A DNA stretch of 64,000 bases, from assembly GCF_001570425.1 (NCBI RefSeq), contig NZ_BCSX01000021.1:62001-126000 (forward strand), written 5' to 3'. The DNA comes from Mycolicibacterium brisbanense (GTDB lineage Bacteria > Actinomycetota > Actinomycetes > Mycobacteriales > Mycobacteriaceae). The translations under genes were made by a program, and so were the position numbers. This document shows positions 46,876-55,995 of this stretch, piece after piece. The notes under the pieces are model-generated. The model saw nothing but the letters and a program-made list of their open reading frames with translations, did no database searches and was not told the DNA's origin. Within the stretch, counting starts at the first letter, position 1; each line of letters begins with the position of its first letter.

Positions 46876-46897
46876 ACATACCAATTGGATTGTTTGT
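46876..46897. promoter_or_regulatory. TetR operator 1 (regulator promoter)
   Basis: ACATACCAA, then TTGGA, then TTGTTTGT. The outer parts match operator 2 at 47667-47684, where the centre is one base instead of five. It overlaps the likely core promoter of the TetR gene. Confidence 0.6.
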
Positions 46898-46910
46898 TAT
46901 GAGCGTATGG

Positions 46911-47591
46911 ATGCGACCACGTAGGATGCATCGGGTGACCACCGGTGTGGACAGGCAGGCCAAGCGGCGTACGCAGGCGGAGCGCAGTGCCGCGATGCGT
47001 ACGCGGCTGCTGGATGCCACCGTGGAATGCCTGGTCACCTACGGTTATGCGGGAACCACGACGCAACGGGTCGCCGAGATCGCCGGCGTGACGCGAGGGG
47101 CGCAGGTTCATCACTTCCGCTCCAAGGAAGACCTCGTGGTCGCGGCGATCGAGCATCTGGCTCAGCAGCGGGTGCAAGCCGCGGTGGCTGACCTCGGGCG
47201 CGTGGCGAACAACGCCGACCCGGTCTCGATGATGCTGGACTACCTGTGGGAATCCCATCAGGGGCCGATCTTCGTTGCCACACTTGAACTCTGGATGGCG
47301 GCCCGCACGGACCCGGTGCTCGCCGAACAGATCGAGCGAGTTGAGCCAATCGTGACGGGTGCATTGGTCGGTGCGTTGGCGCAGATGATCCCGGACCGGG
47401 CCACGCAGAAGGACTTACGCGATCTTGCCTTCACGGCCATGGACGCGTTGCGGGGCATCCTGCTGTCCAGCTTTGCCGACCGCAATGCGGAGCGGGCCAA
47501 GAAGCGCTGGGACCGGGTCTGCGTGCAGCTGCGCGGTATGGTTTCGCAGGCTCTGGGCGGCGAGGCCCTGAGTCTCGAAACCCCTTCGTAG
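46911..47591 (+). CDS. TetR-family transcriptional regulator
   Basis: About 226 residues. RTRLLDATVECLVTYGYAGTTTQRVAEIAGVTRGAQVHHFRSKEDLVVAAI is the N-terminal helix-turn-helix; the rest is a helical ligand and dimer domain. Start uncertain: ATG 46899 and 46926 and GTG 46935 are in frame. It lies upstream of and codirectional with the lipid operon, and matching operators occur before both, so it probably represses itself and the operon until an acyl-CoA-like ligand binds. Confidence 0.87.
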   Translation: MRPRRMHRVTTGVDRQAKRRTQAERSAAMRTRLLDATVECLVTYGYAGTTTQRVAEIAGVTRGAQVHHFRSKEDLVVAAIEHLAQQRVQAAVADLGRVANNADPVSMMLDYLWESHQGPIFVATLELWMAARTDPVLAEQIERVEPIVTGALVGALAQMIPDRATQKDLRDLAFTAMDALRGILLSSFADRNAERAKKRWDRVCVQLRGMVSQALGGEALSLETPS

Positions 47592-47666
47592 CCTTCTGAA
47601 TCAGGCTGTCGCCAGCCGTTTTCTTCTCTTCCCTCTGCGGGGCGCAGCTTTACCTCTTCACAAGAT

Positions 47667-47684
47667 ACAAACAAGTTGGTATGT
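47667..47684. promoter_or_regulatory. TetR operator 2 (ltp1 operon promoter)
   Basis: ACAAACAAGTTGGTATGT, an imperfect dyad (ACAAACAA against ACATACCAA). It is 31 bases before the ltp1 ATG, which has AGAGAGGG as ribosome-binding site. The stretch is much richer in A/T than its surroundings. Confidence 0.6.
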
Positions 47685-47714
47685 TTCTTACATCGCACAG
47701 AAAGAGAGGGTTTC

Positions 47715-48920
47715 ATGCCCAACAAGGTGTATGTGATCGGCGTCGGTATGACGAAGTTCGAGAAGCCCGGCAGCCGGGTCAACGACGACGGATCGGCGTG
47801 GGACTACCCGGACATGGCCCGCGAGTCGGGGACGAAGGCGCTGGCGGACGCCGGAATCGACTACCGCGAGGTTCAGGAGGCTTATGTCGGCTACGTCTAC
47901 GGCGAGTCGACGTCCGGCCAACGCGCGCTCTACGAACTCGGCATGACGGGTATCCCGGTGGTCAACGTCAACAACAACTGCTCGACCGGGTCGACGGCGC
48001 TGTACCTCGCAACCCGCGCTGTCCGCAGCGGCCTCGCGGACTGCGCGCTCGCGCTCGGGTTCGAGAAGATGCAGCCGGGCTCGCTCGGCGCGACGTACGA
48101 CGACCGTGAGCAGCCGATGGGTAAGCACTTTCTGGCGCTTGCCGAGATCTCGGAAGTTCTGTTCCCGCCGGCGCCGTGGATGTTCGGCGCTGCCGGGCGC
48201 GAACACATGAAGCAATACGGTTCCACCGCTGAGCATTTCGCGAAAATCGGCTACAAGAACCACAAGCATTCGGTGAACAACCCGTACGCGCAGTTCCAAG
48301 AGGAGTACACCCTCGAAGACATCCTGGGCGCACGGATGATCTACGACCCGCTCACCAAGCTGCAGTGCTCGCCGACCTCTGACGGTTCGGGTGCGGCGAT
48401 CCTCGCCAGCGAGAAGTTCGTCGACGAGCACGGTCTGGCCGGCCAGGCTGTCGAGATCGTCGGCCAGGCGATGACCACGGATTTCGAGAACAGCTTCGAT
48501 GGCACGTGCAAGGCGCTCATCGGCCACCACATGAATGTCGCTGCTGCCCGACAGGTCTACGACCAGTCCGGCCTGGGCCCCGACGACTTTCAGGTCATCG
48601 AGCTCCATGATTGCTTCAGCGCCAACGAGTTCCTGCTGTACGAAGCATTGGGTCTGTGCGGCGAGGGGGAGGCGGGAAAGCTGGTCGACAACGGCGACAC
48701 GACCTACGGCGGGCGGTGGGTGGTCAACCCGTCGGGCGGACTCATCTCCAAGGGGCATCCGCTCGGCGCCACCGGTCTGGCGCAATGCGCCGAGCTGACC
48801 TGGCAGCTGCGTGGCACCGCCGACAAGCGTCAGGTAGCGGGCGTCACTGCGGCACTGCAGCACAACATCGGCCTGGGCGGAGCCGCAGTGGTGACTGCTT
48901 ACCAGCGTGCCGAGCGCTGA
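47715..48920 (+). CDS. ltp1: SCP-x/Ltp1-type thiolase-like lipid-transfer protein
   Basis: A 401-residue thiolase-superfamily enzyme of the SCP-x type. The nucleophile is in [11 protein letters not shown] (Cys89), with HDCFSANE and [13 protein letters not shown] carrying the catalytic histidines and second cysteine-containing loops. The length equals what I recall for Rv2790c (Ltp1). It likely cleaves 3-ketoacyl-CoA, or acts as a retro-aldolase as related Ltp2 does, though no DUF35 partner is present. First gene of the TetR-controlled operon. Confidence 0.88.
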   Translation: MPNKVYVIGVGMTKFEKPGSRVNDDGSAWDYPDMARESGTKALADAGIDYREVQEAYVGYVYGESTSGQRALYELGMTGIPVVNVNNNCSTGSTALYLATRAVRSGLADCALALGFEKMQPGSLGATYDDREQPMGKHFLALAEISEVLFPPAPWMFGAAGREHMKQYGSTAEHFAKIGYKNHKHSVNNPYAQFQEEYTLEDILGARMIYDPLTKLQCSPTSDGSGAAILASEKFVDEHGLAGQAVEIVGQAMTTDFENSFDGTCKALIGHHMNVAAARQVYDQSGLGPDDFQVIELHDCFSANEFLLYEALGLCGEGEAGKLVDNGDTTYGGRWVVNPSGGLISKGHPLGATGLAQCAELTWQLRGTADKRQVAGVTAALQHNIGLGGAAVVTAYQRAER

Positions 48921-48963
48921 AACGACATCTTCCAACAACCAATCACGCAAGGAGAAAACGAAA

Positions 48964-49404
48964 ATGGGACACATCGAAGCCACCAAGCAGCTGTCGGCCA
49001 GCCCGGAGGCCATCTGGGCGATCGTCTCGGATCTGAAGACCTGGGACGAGTGGTTCACCGTCCACGAGAAGTGGCTGAGCGACGTGCCGGAGACCGTCAC
49101 CCCGGGCACTGCGCTGACGGCGAAGATCGTCATGCTCGGCATGGCCAACAAGATCGAATGGAAGATCGAGAAGATGGATGCCCCAACGACGTTCGTCCTG
49201 TCCGGGACCGGCATGGCGGGCGTCAAGGCACTGTTCGAGTTCACGGTGACGCCGTCGGGCAGCGGCTCGGAGTTCAAGGTCTCGGGCGACTTCGAAGGTG
49301 CCCTGGTGAAGGGTGCGCTGGCCAAGGCCGTCGAGAAGGACGGCGCGAAGCAACTCGACAAGACCCTCGAGCAGCTCGACGCGCTGGCTTCCGCGGCGGT
49401 CTGA
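48964..49404 (+). CDS. SRPBCC (START-like) small-ligand-binding protein
   Basis: A 146-residue polyketide-cyclase/START-fold protein. GHIEATKQLSASPEAIWAIVSDLKTWDEWF is the family start, and the long C-terminal helix (KAVEKDGAKQLDKTLEQLDALA) closes the cavity. AAGGAG precedes the ATG. It may bind the hydrophobic intermediate of the pathway; no catalytic residues can be named. Confidence 0.85.
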   Translation: MGHIEATKQLSASPEAIWAIVSDLKTWDEWFTVHEKWLSDVPETVTPGTALTAKIVMLGMANKIEWKIEKMDAPTTFVLSGTGMAGVKALFEFTVTPSGSGSEFKVSGDFEGALVKGALAKAVEKDGAKQLDKTLEQLDALASAAV

Positions 49405-49405
49405 C

Positions 49406-50281
49406 ATGACCGAGCCGGTAACCGAATTCGACAACTCGGGCTTGAACGTGTGGGCCGACCCGGAGACCTTCGAGGTCACCAGGGAACGCATCGCCGAGTA
49501 CGCTGCGGCGACGAACGATCCGATCGAAGCGCACCGCACCGGCGATGTCGCACCGCCGGTGTTCGCGATCGTGCCTGCCTTCGATGCGCTGATGGGCCCC
49601 GTCATCGACGTCGTGCCGATCGAGATATTCGGCCGAATCGTCCATGGCGAGCAGGATTTCCACTTCCATCGCCCGATTCGTCCGGGGGACAAACTGACCT
49701 CGCGGGGCCGGGTGATCGGTTACGACACAGTGGATTCGGGCGCCCGGGTATCGATTCACGTCGAGAGTCGGGCGCAGGACGGTGAGCTGGTCAACGAGCA
49801 GTACCTGATCGGGTTCTTCCGGGGTATCAACGCGGGCGATGCGGTGGGAGAGCAGGTTCCGAACCACAAGTTCGACCCAGCGCTGCGCGATGATGCACCG
49901 TTGGCCAAGGTCGTGCAGCACGTGGACGCCGACCAGACATTCCGCTATGCACCGGCCGCTGGTGATCCGATGCCGATCCACCTCGAGGAGGAGGTCGCCC
50001 GCGACGCCGGGCTGCCGGGCATCATCGCCCACGGACTGTGCACGATGGCATTCACCTCGTGGGCGGTTCTCACCGAGTTCGGTGGATCGGATGTGAGTCG
50101 ACTCAAGCGGTTTGCGGTGCGGTTCTCCAAGATGGTGCTGCCCGGTGACGATCTGGAAACCCGGATCTGGCAGACCGGCAGTGGCGGCGGAGAGACGACG
50201 TACGCGTTCGAAACCGCCCGCAACGGGGAAGCGGGCGAGGAATTCGCCATCACCGACGGCCTGGCCGTCCTCGCTGACTGA
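49406..50281 (+). CDS. Double hot-dog MaoC-type enoyl-CoA hydratase
   Basis: A 291-residue protein. An N-terminal FAS1-like dehydratase half (FEVTRERIAEYAAATNDPIEAHRTGDVAPPVFAIVPAF) is followed by a MaoC half with the hydratase motif (PMPIHLEEEVARDAGLPGIIAHGLCTMAF) near 190-220. The Asp/His pair lies in this motif. It hydrates 2-enoyl-CoA for the following dehydrogenase. It starts one base after the SRPBCC stop. Confidence 0.89.
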   Translation: MTEPVTEFDNSGLNVWADPETFEVTRERIAEYAAATNDPIEAHRTGDVAPPVFAIVPAFDALMGPVIDVVPIEIFGRIVHGEQDFHFHRPIRPGDKLTSRGRVIGYDTVDSGARVSIHVESRAQDGELVNEQYLIGFFRGINAGDAVGEQVPNHKFDPALRDDAPLAKVVQHVDADQTFRYAPAAGDPMPIHLEEEVARDAGLPGIIAHGLCTMAFTSWAVLTEFGGSDVSRLKRFAVRFSKMVLPGDDLETRIWQTGSGGGETTYAFETARNGEAGEEFAITDGLAVLAD

Positions 50282-50298
50282 AGAAAAGGGGTACACAC

Positions 50299-51165
50299 AT
50301 GGGAGCTTTGGAAGGGCGGACCGCCGTCATCACAGGAGCGGGCCGCGGCATCGGCCGCGAGCACGCACTGCTGTTCGCCCGCGAGGGAGCGAGCATCGTC
50401 GTCAACGACCTCGGTGGGAGTAACGCCGGAGAGGGCGCCGACGAGGGGCCCGCGCACGAGGTCGTCGACGAAATCGTCGCGGCAGGCGGCCGGGCCGTCG
50501 CCAACACCGACAACATCGCCACCTGGGATGGCGCGGCTCGCCTCGTCGCGCAGGCCATCAGCGAGTTCGGTGGGTTGGACGTGGTCGTCAACAACGCCGG
50601 CATCCTGCGGGACGGTTTCATCGCGGGCATGGACGAATCCCAATGGGACAGCGTCATTGCCGTGCATCTCAAAGGCCACTTCTTGGTACTGCGGCATGCC
50701 GCGACGTACTGGAAGGAGCAGAGCAAGGCCGGCAACCAGCCCAACGCCGCCGTCATCAACACCGCGTCGGGATCGGGCCTGACTGTGCCGAATGCAGGAC
50801 AGGTGAACTACGGCGCGGCCAAGGCCGGCATCGCGGCGATGACGTTGGTCGCTGCCGAAGAGCTGGAGCGGTACGGGGTGCGGGTCAATGCGATCGCACC
50901 GATCGCCCGCACCCGGCTCACCTTGGCCACGCCGGGCATGGGAGCACTCATGGGGGAGCCGGAGGAGGGCGAGGTCGACCTGTTCAGCCCGGCCAACATC
51001 TCGCCGCTGGTGGGTTACCTGGCCTCGGAGAAGTGCCCGCTGACCGGAAAGGTGTACGCGGTGCAGGGTGGTGCAATCTCGGAGCTGGCCGGCTGGCACG
51101 ACGTGAAGACCATCGAAACTGACGGCCTCTGGGACATCGACGACATTGCCGGGAGGCTGCCATGA
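50299..51165 (+). CDS. SDR 3-hydroxyacyl-CoA dehydrogenase (HSD17B4-like)
   Basis: A 288-residue SDR of the multifunctional-enzyme type 2 group. ITGAGRGIGREHALLFAREGASIVVNDLGG, then NNAGILRDGFIAGM and YGAAKAG. This set is typical of dehydrogenases that act on (3R)-hydroxyacyl-CoA, the product of MaoC-type hydratases, so the two neighbours fit together. AAAGGGG upstream; ATGA overlap with the next gene. Confidence 0.88.
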   Translation: MGALEGRTAVITGAGRGIGREHALLFAREGASIVVNDLGGSNAGEGADEGPAHEVVDEIVAAGGRAVANTDNIATWDGAARLVAQAISEFGGLDVVVNNAGILRDGFIAGMDESQWDSVIAVHLKGHFLVLRHAATYWKEQSKAGNQPNAAVINTASGSGLTVPNAGQVNYGAAKAGIAAMTLVAAEELERYGVRVNAIAPIARTRLTLATPGMGALMGEPEEGEVDLFSPANISPLVGYLASEKCPLTGKVYAVQGGAISELAGWHDVKTIETDGLWDIDDIAGRLP

Positions 51166-52430
51166 TCGAGTGGTCCGAGTCCGACGAACTGATCCGGGAG
51201 AGCGTCCGCGAGTTCATCGACAAGGAGATCGAGCCGCACCGCGACGGGCTGGAAAGCGGTGAGTGCTCGCCCTATCCGATCGCGCGCACGCTGTTCAGCG
51301 AGTTCGGTCTCGACGTGGTGGCGTCCGAGGCGATCAAGACCATCCTGGAGAAGGAACGCGCCAAGGCAGCCGCGATCGCGGCCGGTGAGCCCAAGCCCGA
51401 GAAGCGCGAGGGATCCTCCGGTGGCCTCGGCGACCTCGCGGGTCAGGTGTCGATGGCCGCGGTGCTGGTGTCCGAACTCGCCGGAGTCAGCATCGGGCTG
51501 CTGAGCACCATCGGCGTCAGCATCGGTCTGGGGGCGGCCACGATCATGAGCCGCGGCACGCTGGCGCAGAAGGAGCGCTGGCTGCCCGAGCTGGTCACCC
51601 TGGAGAAGATCGCGGCCTGGGCCATCACCGAACCCGATGCCGGCTCGGATGCGTTCGGCGGCATGAAGACCTATGTCAAGCGCGACGGTGCCGATTACAT
51701 CCTCAACGGCCAGAAGACGTTCATCACCAACGGCCCCGACGCCGATGTACTGATCGTCTACGCCAAGCTCGATGAAGGCGACCCCAGCGTGGACAAGCGC
51801 AACCGACCGGTGCTGACGTTCGTCCTCGACTCCGGCATGCCTGGTCTCACGCAGGGCAAGGCGTTCAAGAAGATGGGCATGATGTCCTCGCCCACCGGTG
51901 AGCTGTTCTTCGACAATGTGCGGATCACCCCGGACCGGTTACTGGGGGAGACCGAGGAGCACGGTGGCGGCGACGGGCGGGAGAGCGCCCGGGCGAACTT
52001 CGCCGCCGAGCGGGTGGGCGTGTCGCTGATGGCGCTGGGAATCATCAACGAATGTCACCGGCGCTGCGTCGATTACGCCAAGAACCGCACGCTGTGGGGC
52101 CAGAACATCGGCCAGTTCCAGCTGATCCAGCTCAAGCTGGCGAAGATGGAGGTGGCGCGGATCAACGTGCAGAACATGGTGTTCCAAACGTTGGAGAAGT
52201 TGCAGGCGGGCAAGATGCCCACGTTGTCGGAGGCATCGGCGATCAAGCTGTACTCGTCAGAGGCCGCCACCGAGGTGGCCATGGACGCCGTCCAGCTCTT
52301 CGGCGGCAACGGCTACATGGCCGAGTACCGGGTGGAACAACTTGCCCGAGATGCCAAGTCACTGATGATCTACGCGGGCAGCAACGAGGTCCAGGTGACC
52401 CATATTGCGAAGGGGTTGCTCGCGGGATGA
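51162..52430 (+). CDS. fadE21: Acyl-CoA dehydrogenase (FadE21-like)
   Basis: A 422-residue flavoprotein. WAITEPDAGSDAFGGMKT is the FAD/substrate segment, and QLFGGNGYMAEYRVEQLARDAKSLMIYAGSNEVQ the C-terminal signature. The usual catalytic glutamate of YEG is alanine (YAG), as in isovaleryl-CoA dehydrogenase; the alternative base fits Glu283 in FAAERVGVSL. Residues 60-92 contain a charged, glycine-rich insertion (EKERAKAAAIAAGEPKPEKR onward) absent from standard enzymes. Probable branched acyl-CoA substrate. Confidence 0.9.
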   Translation: MIEWSESDELIRESVREFIDKEIEPHRDGLESGECSPYPIARTLFSEFGLDVVASEAIKTILEKERAKAAAIAAGEPKPEKREGSSGGLGDLAGQVSMAAVLVSELAGVSIGLLSTIGVSIGLGAATIMSRGTLAQKERWLPELVTLEKIAAWAITEPDAGSDAFGGMKTYVKRDGADYILNGQKTFITNGPDADVLIVYAKLDEGDPSVDKRNRPVLTFVLDSGMPGLTQGKAFKKMGMMSSPTGELFFDNVRITPDRLLGETEEHGGGDGRESARANFAAERVGVSLMALGIINECHRRCVDYAKNRTLWGQNIGQFQLIQLKLAKMEVARINVQNMVFQTLEKLQAGKMPTLSEASAIKLYSSEAATEVAMDAVQLFGGNGYMAEYRVEQLARDAKSLMIYAGSNEVQVTHIAKGLLAG

Positions 52431-53284
52431 TCGCCGAGAGCCGGGCCACGTTCGCAGGCGTGGAAACTCGGGTGCTGTCGGTGCCGGGCAGTGGGACTCC
52501 CGTGGTCCTGCTGCACGGCTACGCCGACAGCGCAGACACCTGGCGGCCGGTGCTCACCCGGCTGGAGTGCTTGGGGCACAAGGCAGTTGCGGTCGATCTG
52601 CCCGGCTTCGGCCGGGCGGCGCTGCGCGCCCCCGGACCGCTGTTGCCGCAGTTCGACGCATTCGCCGACGCACTACTCCAGGAGTTGGGACCTGTTGTCC
52701 TGGTGGGAAACTCGCTCGGTGCGGCGACAGCAGTCCGTGCAGCGGCCCACAACTCAGATCTGGTGAATGCCCTTGTCGCCCTCGACGATCCGCTCAACGC
52801 CCGGCACTGGATCGCTCGCCTCGCTCGTAGACGTGCTGTCCCGGAGATCGTCTGGGCATGGGTTGCCCGGATGCCGGTGCCGGCCGGTGCGTTGCGCTGG
52901 GTCACCGTTCGCGCCGTGCCGAAAGTGCTCTACGGGCCGGGGGTCACCGCCGATCCCGAGGTCGTGGCCTATTGGTCCACTGTGGTTTCAGGGTCGCCAG
53001 GCATCGCAGAGCTGGGCCGCGACGCCTTCCGGTATGCGCATGAAGCGCTGGGCACCCACCGCGACGTGCAGGTCAGCTGTCCGACCGTGGTCGTGCACGG
53101 CCGACGTGACTTCATCATCCCGGCACGCGCGAGTCGGGTTCTACACCAGCAGATCACCGGCAGTGAATTGGTGATCCTGCCGCGCTCAGGACATTGCCCG
53201 CAGCTGGACAACCCGGATGCGGTCACCAGGATCATCGCCGAGCTGCTGGGTCGCGCCCACGGTCGCACCGAGTCGGCCGGATGA
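52427..53284 (+). CDS. Alpha/beta hydrolase
   Basis: A 285-residue alpha/beta fold protein. LLHGYADSADTW (28-39), the nucleophile elbow VGNSLGA (Ser96), HGRRDFIIP with the acid, and SGHCPQLDNP with the histidine. It could hydrolyse an ester, a C-C bond or a thioester in the pathway. ATGA overlap with fadE21. Confidence 0.86.
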   Translation: MIAESRATFAGVETRVLSVPGSGTPVVLLHGYADSADTWRPVLTRLECLGHKAVAVDLPGFGRAALRAPGPLLPQFDAFADALLQELGPVVLVGNSLGAATAVRAAAHNSDLVNALVALDDPLNARHWIARLARRRAVPEIVWAWVARMPVPAGALRWVTVRAVPKVLYGPGVTADPEVVAYWSTVVSGSPGIAELGRDAFRYAHEALGTHRDVQVSCPTVVVHGRRDFIIPARASRVLHQQITGSELVILPRSGHCPQLDNPDAVTRIIAELLGRAHGRTESAG

Positions 53285-53306
53285 AAACACCAGACCAGGA
53301 AGCGAA

Positions 53307-54299
53307 ATGAAGCCCTTACACCGTGTCGCGGGGGCACTGATCCCGCGCACCGGAGCCATCAACAAGGCGTTGGCGACCCCTACCTCGCGGACCACGCCGC
53401 GTGGGCTGCTGCAGCTGATCCAGCGCCGCGGGAGCCTGTCGGAAGCGTTGCGCGGCAGGGTCGTCATGATCACCGGGGCGTCGTCGGGTATCGGCGAGGC
53501 CACCGCGCTGGCGGTGGGACGGGCCGGCGGCACAGTGCTGCTCGTGGCGCGCAGCGCGGACAAACTGGTCGCGATCGCTGAGGCGATCACAGCAGCGGGA
53601 GGTATCGCGGCTGCCTATCCGTGTGATCTTGCTGATCCCGATGCGGTCGACCGGCTCGTGGCTCAAGTACTCGACGAGCACGGGCGGGTCGACATTCTGG
53701 TCAACAATGCCGGGCGGTCGATCCGTCGTTCGCTCGCATTGTCCTACGGCCGAATCCATGACTTCGAACGCACCATGCAGCTCAATTACTTTGCGCCGCT
53801 GCGGTTGATGCTCGGTCTGCTGCCGCAGATGCGGGCGAACAGGTTCGGCCAGGTGATCAACGTCTCGTCGGCCGGTGTCCAAACCCGAGCGCCTCGCTTC
53901 GGGGCGTACATCGCGTCGAAAGCCGCGCTTGACACCGTGTCGGATGCCTTCCAGGCCGAGACCCTCGATGAGGGTGTGCGCTTCACCACCGTGCACATGT
54001 CCTTGGTGCGCACACCGATGATCGCGCCCACCAAGCTCTACGACAAGTTCCCGGCACTGACGCCGCAGGAAGCCGCGCAGGTGATCACGCGGGCGATGAT
54101 CGAACGGCCCAGGCGGGTCAGCCCGGTGTTCGGGCGGGTCGCGTCGTTCGCGGACTCGCTGAGTCCGGAGCTCATGGATGCCGTGCGCAACCGCGGATTC
54201 AAGATGTTCGGTGATTCCGGCGCCGCGAAGTCCGAACCCGCCGAACTGACTGGCTCGCAGACCGTATTCATCGATGCAACACCGGGAGTCCACTGGTGA
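53307..54299 (+). CDS. Short-chain dehydrogenase with N-terminal extension
   Basis: A 330-residue SDR. About 48 residues precede the cofactor motif (MITGASSGIGEATA), then NNAGRSIRRSLALS, the catalytic YIASKAA, and a C-terminal extension. The long form resembles mycobacterial SDRs next to acyl-CoA synthetases. AGGAAG precedes the ATG at 53307. Substrate unknown; probably an oxo- or hydroxy-acyl group. Confidence 0.86.
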   Translation: MKPLHRVAGALIPRTGAINKALATPTSRTTPRGLLQLIQRRGSLSEALRGRVVMITGASSGIGEATALAVGRAGGTVLLVARSADKLVAIAEAITAAGGIAAAYPCDLADPDAVDRLVAQVLDEHGRVDILVNNAGRSIRRSLALSYGRIHDFERTMQLNYFAPLRLMLGLLPQMRANRFGQVINVSSAGVQTRAPRFGAYIASKAALDTVSDAFQAETLDEGVRFTTVHMSLVRTPMIAPTKLYDKFPALTPQEAAQVITRAMIERPRRVSPVFGRVASFADSLSPELMDAVRNRGFKMFGDSGAAKSEPAELTGSQTVFIDATPGVHW

Positions 54300-54313
54300 A
54301 TAGGGGGCCGTAC

Positions 54314-55966
54314 ATGACCGTCGCAAAGCTGCAGGACTATTTCAAGAGCATCAGGGTTTTGCTGCGCAGCGGGCTCATGCAGCCGGGGCGCCCCGATCAC
54401 GCGGTGCGCTCACTGGTCAATTTCCGCCGCTACGGGCCGTTCGCGGGCGTGGTGCATCATGGCGCAGCGCGGTATGGCGATTCGACGGCGATCCTCGACG
54501 AACAGGGCGGACTGAGCTTTCGTGCGCTCGACGAGCAGTCCAATGCACTGGCCCGCGGGCTCAACGACATGGGAATCGGTGCAGGTGATGTGATCGCGGC
54601 ATTGTGCCGAGATCATCGGGGGCTGGTGCTGACGGTCGTCGCGGCCAACAAGATCGGCGCCCGGCTCGTCCTGATGAACACCGGCTTCGCCAAGCCGCAG
54701 TTCGCCGACGTCGCAGCGCGCGAAGGTGTCAGCGTCGTCGTGACGGACAGTGAGTTCGCCGACCTGCTCGATGCGATACCGGCCGCCATACCGCGCGTAC
54801 TTGCGTGGACTGACGACGCCGGCGCCACAGAATCCAACGGCGCCACGACAATTCACGATCTGATGAGAGGCCGCTCCACAGCCCGGCTACCCGCACCTCC
54901 GAAGCCTGGTTCGATGGTGTTGTTGACCAGCGGTACCACGGGAACTCCCAAAGGTGCTCCCCGCGATCGCATCGATCCACTGCAGTCCGCGCAGCTACTT
55001 GATCGGATACCGTGGCCGTCTCGCGGAACGTACTGCGTGTCTGCGCCGCTGTTTCACGCCACCGGGTTGGCGATTTTCATGCTCGCTCTCGCCCTCGGCA
55101 ACAAAGTCGTGCTACAGCGGCGATTCCAACCCGAGCAAACCCTGCGGCTCATCGCCGAGCATCGGGTGAGCACGCTGGTGCTGGTGCCCACGATGCTGCA
55201 CCGCATCGTGGAGCTGAGTCCCGACGTGCGCGCCACATGGGACACGTCGTCGCTCAAGATCGTCTTCGCCGCGGGATCCTCGCTGTCACCGGATCTCTGC
55301 AAGCGCACAGCAGCGATCTTCGGCGATGTGCTCTACAACCTCTATGGTTCGACCGAGGTGTCCATCGCCGCGGTGGCCACGCCGCGTGAACTGCGTGCTG
55401 CGCCAGGGACAGTGGGCCGGCCGCCGGTCGGCTGTGCGGTCAGGCTCTACGACAGCGATCGGCGCCAGATCACCGAACCTGGCGTCACAGGAACGATTTT
55501 CGTCTCCAGCGGATTGAGCTTCAGCGGGTATACCGACGGCGGACACAAAGAGATGGTCGATGGTCTGCTGTCCACCGGAGATCTCGGCCATTTCGACGCC
55601 GACGGTTTGTGGTTCGTCGACGGGCGCGACGACGACATGATCGTCTCCGGTGGGGAGAACGTATTTCCGCTGGAGGTCGAGAACCTGTTGGCCGAGCGTG
55701 CCGATGTCCATCAGGCGGCAGTCGTCGGTGTCGACGACGCTGAATTCGGGAAGCGGTTGTGCGCCTTCATCGTTCCCGCACCATCTTGCCACCGTGACGC
55801 CGACGAGATCCGGGCCTACGTCAAAGCGAATCTGGCCCGGCACAAGGTGCCCCGTGACGTGGTGTTCGTCGACGAGTTGCCGCACAACGCGACCGGCAAG
55901 CTGCTGCGCACCAAATTGGCCCACGTGAACCTCGACGAGGACGACATGACTGACACCAGGAAGTGA
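54314..55966 (+). CDS. Fatty-acyl-CoA synthetase (FadD-like)
   Basis: A 550-residue adenylate-forming enzyme. LTSGTTGTPKGA is the P-loop, NLYGSTEVS the A5 motif, STGDLG and GRDDDMIVSGGENVFPLEVE the A7-A8 motifs, and NATGKLLR the A10 lysine. It activates the acid substrate of the operon with CoA. ATG 54314 has GGGGG upstream and is preferred to GTG 54296. Last gene of the TetR operon. Confidence 0.92.
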   Translation: MTVAKLQDYFKSIRVLLRSGLMQPGRPDHAVRSLVNFRRYGPFAGVVHHGAARYGDSTAILDEQGGLSFRALDEQSNALARGLNDMGIGAGDVIAALCRDHRGLVLTVVAANKIGARLVLMNTGFAKPQFADVAAREGVSVVVTDSEFADLLDAIPAAIPRVLAWTDDAGATESNGATTIHDLMRGRSTARLPAPPKPGSMVLLTSGTTGTPKGAPRDRIDPLQSAQLLDRIPWPSRGTYCVSAPLFHATGLAIFMLALALGNKVVLQRRFQPEQTLRLIAEHRVSTLVLVPTMLHRIVELSPDVRATWDTSSLKIVFAAGSSLSPDLCKRTAAIFGDVLYNLYGSTEVSIAAVATPRELRAAPGTVGRPPVGCAVRLYDSDRRQITEPGVTGTIFVSSGLSFSGYTDGGHKEMVDGLLSTGDLGHFDADGLWFVDGRDDDMIVSGGENVFPLEVENLLAERADVHQAAVVGVDDAEFGKRLCAFIVPAPSCHRDADEIRAYVKANLARHKVPRDVVFVDELPHNATGKLLRTKLAHVNLDEDDMTDTRK

Positions 55967-55995
55967 CCTTGCCGACCGATGGTGAGATCGGAATC

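Noticed and set aside
52052..52426. An upstream extension of the alpha/beta hydrolase frame
   Set aside because: It lies within fadE21 in another frame; the ATG at 52427 overlaps the fadE21 stop and fits the family start.
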